Positions 22,080 to 23,271 of a stretch of DNA of 23,271 nt are shown here, in pieces. The translations under genes were made by a program, and so were the position numbers. Every line of letters begins with the position of its first letter. The first letter of the stretch is position 1. The notes below the pieces were generated by a model, which was given only the letters and a program-made list of their open reading frames with translations, was not told the origin of the DNA and did no database searches. Origin of the DNA: an uncultured Faecalibacterium sp. (GTDB taxonomy: Bacteria > Bacillota > Clostridia > Oscillospirales > Ruminococcaceae); contig CAKSTO010000040.1 in assembly GCA_934501115.1 (NCBI GenBank), positions 1-23,271 on the forward strand. Direction: 5' to 3'.

Positions 22080-22748
22080 TTATATGCGAGCACTCAGACG
22101 CGAATCTTTTCCATATCTCCAGAAATGTACCGCATACAGCCCCGCACCCAGAAGCAGGCAAAAGACCGAATAGCGAAGATTCGGAAGCCGCAGCAACACG
22201 AGATTGCCCGCGATTTGGTTAAAGAACCAGCCTGTCCCATACAGCACTACGATATATATCGCCATCCAAGCGATGTATTTGAGCCAGTGTTCCCGTGGAG
22301 GAAAACCCACCTGCTCCATCATCCGGCGGAACAGTATGCAAAACGCGGTCAATGCAACAGCTAACTGCATCAGATAGCCTATCGAAAGCTCAAAAACCCA
22401 ATTTCCAATTACCGGATAGAGCAACAAGCCTTCCACGCCCCACCCAAAAAAGAAATACAGAGGTGCAACATACCAGAAGTAATCCCCGGCTCTCAGTGTT
22501 TTCAAGCTGGGCTTGACCTCTTCCACAAAGGCCTTTGCGTCCGAAATCGAATGAAACAGTTCCTGATTTTCCTCGTTGGCTTGGATGGCAATATCAAGCA
22601 AATCACTGCGTATAAGTTCGATGCCACAAAAGTCCCAGCTGACCCGGCGAAGATAACGAATCACTTCTTTAAGCTGCTCCTGACTTTTTTCAGTCAGCAG
22701 CTCGGTACGCATCCGGTTTGTTTTTCGCAATGCAAAATACTTATTCAT
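22080..22748 (-). CDS. PadR-associated membrane protein (DUF1048-like N-terminus)
   Basis: The 222-residue protein has a soluble N-terminal helical part (residues 1-85, rich in charged residues such as RTELLTEKSQEQLKEVI), followed by four hydrophobic segments that should cross the membrane. Genes of this layout commonly follow padR in Firmicutes, and the pair often responds to envelope stress or membrane-active compounds; the exact action is unknown. ATG 22748 with AAGGAGG upstream overlaps the padR stop by 8 bases, so translation is coupled. Assignment to DUF1048 or DUF1700 type is by resemblance of the N-terminus and genomic position only. Confidence 0.65.
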   Translation of the reverse strand: MNKYFALRKTNRMRTELLTEKSQEQLKEVIRYLRRVSWDFCGIELIRSDLLDIAIQANEENQELFHSISDAKAFVEEVKPSLKTLRAGDYFWYVAPLYFFFGWGVEGLLLYPVIGNWVFELSIGYLMQLAVALTAFCILFRRMMEQVGFPPREHWLKYIAWMAIYIVVLYGTGWFFNQIAGNLVLLRLPNLRYSVFCLLLGAGLYAVHFWRYGKDSRLSARI

Positions 22749-23073
22749 CTGGCTCCTCCTTAAAAATTTTTTCCACCAACTGACAGAGTCGGCTCCAATC
22801 CTGCTGGAATTCAAGAAGCGCCTGCCGCCCTTCTTCCGTTACAATGTAATATTTTCGGCTCGGTCCCTTTGTGGAAGGTCTGCGTTCCACCGTGACCTTT
22901 CCCTGTTGCTCCAAGCGCAATAGCAGCGGATAGAGCGTGCTCTCGCTCAAGTCAGAAAATCCGACCTGCTTCAGATGCATCACGATCTCATAGCCATAGG
23001 TCGACTCTTGATCAATCAATTTCAGAACACAATATTCCAGAACGCCCTTTAAAAGCTGTGCATTGTTTTCCAT
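22741..23073 (-). CDS. PadR family transcriptional regulator
   Basis: The 110-residue protein begins with the PadR winged helix (LLKGVLEYCVLKLIDQESTYGYEIVMHLKQVG), carries the STLYPLLLRLEQQGKV recognition helix and the RKYYIVTEEGRQAL wing, and ends in a short dimerisation helix, which makes it a subfamily 1 member. Such proteins usually repress their own operon. The promoter overlaps an inverted repeat that could be its operator. The start ATG 23073 has AAGGAGG upstream. It is coupled by overlap to the membrane protein gene. Confidence 0.92.
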   Translation of the reverse strand: MENNAQLLKGVLEYCVLKLIDQESTYGYEIVMHLKQVGFSDLSESTLYPLLLRLEQQGKVTVERRPSTKGPSRKYYIVTEEGRQALLEFQQDWSRLCQLVEKIFKEEPDE

Positions 23074-23092
23074 AAGACCTCCTTCCTGCTAG

Positions 23093-23131
23093 TATGTAAT
23101 GTGTAGTAGCCTATCTACATTGTATTACATA
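23093..23131 (-). promoter_or_regulatory. Probable PadR operator (TATGTAAT/ATTACATA)
   Basis: TATGTAAT (23093-23100) and ATTACATA (23124-23131) are perfectly inverted, with partly symmetric GTAG/CTAC sequence between them. The distal arm touches the -10 box of the padR promoter. The ATGTAA-type half site agrees with known PadR-family operators. Confidence 0.65.
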
Positions 23132-23147
23132 GTAGTGTTTCTGTCAA
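23119..23147 (-). promoter_or_regulatory. Promoter of the padR operon
   Basis: On the minus strand consensus TTGACA (23147-23142) and TACAAT (23124-23119) are separated by exactly 17 bases, about 46 bases before the padR ATG. Confidence 0.88.
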
Positions 23148-23198
23148 GTCCAGACCTATTGGCATTACAACCAAAAATCATGCCATATTTTCATGCAG

Positions 23199-23228
23199 CA
23201 AAAAAGCCCCGGAGACATCCTCCGAGGC
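23199..23228 (-). terminator. Terminator of a minus-strand unit beyond the window
   Basis: GCCTCGGAG-type arms (23206-23214 with 23220-23228, one internal mismatch) are followed by a T run on the minus strand (23205-23199). It is the second of two stacked terminators for a gene to the right. Confidence 0.8.
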
Positions 23229-23240
23229 AGACTGCAAAAG

Positions 23241-23271
23241 AAAAACGCCTCAGGATCTCTCCTGAAGCGTT
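23241..23271 (-). terminator. Terminator at the right window edge
   Basis: AACGC/GCGTT (23244-23248 with 23267-23271) and TCAGGA/TCCTGA (23250-23255 with 23260-23265) form one stem with a single mismatch. It is followed by T residues on the minus strand. It stops transcription entering from the right. Confidence 0.8.

Noticed and set aside
1..23271. CRISPR array or phage structural genes
   Set aside because: No regularly spaced direct repeats of 20-40 bases and no phage structural domains were seen.

Overview
The window looks like chromosomal DNA of a low-to-mid GC Firmicute of the Ruminococcaceae/Oscillospiraceae, most likely Faecalibacterium or a close relative. The grounds are the DnaD/DnaC-type primosome pair, class III fructose-bisphosphatase, TTG starts with strong AGGAGG sites, many intrinsic terminators, and a nested palindromic intergenic repeat of the CTCTCCC-AAA-GGGAGAG kind that I associate with Faecalibacterium genomes. 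The genus is inferred, not proven.

Layout. (1) 1-624 is the 3' end of a type I restriction enzyme R subunit (HsdR). (2) 625-1247 is non-coding, rich in hairpins, and holds one clear terminator. (3) About 1008-7394 is a compact, probably decaying mobile element: a 38-codon ORF, a ParB-like protein, a RepA_N-like initiator, a broken DnaC-like helicase loader, a small unknown protein, a RhuM-family protein and a large serine recombinase with a frameshifted C-terminal extension. No relaxase or conjugation gene is present. (4) On the minus strand, 7477-9758 holds the host primosome operon (unknown protein, DnaD, DnaC), with tRNA-Gly(CCC) just upstream. (5) Next come a YycJ/WalJ-like metallo-hydrolase, MurA and class III FBPase (minus). 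(6) A PflA-like radical SAM protein and a 2-dehydro-3-deoxygluconokinase-like PfkB kinase lie on the plus strand, separated by a palindromic repeat. (7) A TrpXYZ-type ABC uptake system (lipoprotein, permease, ATPase), a YkgJ-type cysteine-cluster protein, a D-Ala-D-Ala carboxypeptidase and a PadR repressor with its membrane partner follow on the minus strand.

How the genes work together. MurA and the carboxypeptidase act at the start and the end of peptidoglycan metabolism. FBPase and the KDG-type kinase belong to central carbon metabolism. DnaD and DnaC load the replicative helicase. The mobile element carries its own replication set (ParB-like, RepA-like, DnaC-like) directly beside the host primosome operon, in convergent orientation.

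The most notable observations are in the mobile element. Two genes are each broken by what looks like loss of one base from a homopolymer: T6 to T5 just after the Walker A codons of dnaC, and A6 to A5 near the end of the recombinase. The dnaC start codon is ATA, in a context where an ATGA stop/start overlap appears to have become ATAA, which keeps the upstream stop but removes the downstream start. These may be real decay, sequencing error or recoding. The left flank also carries an unexplained array of hairpins and a recurring GGAC...GTCCTAA palindrome. I found no CRISPR array, rRNA, T-box or recognisable riboswitch.
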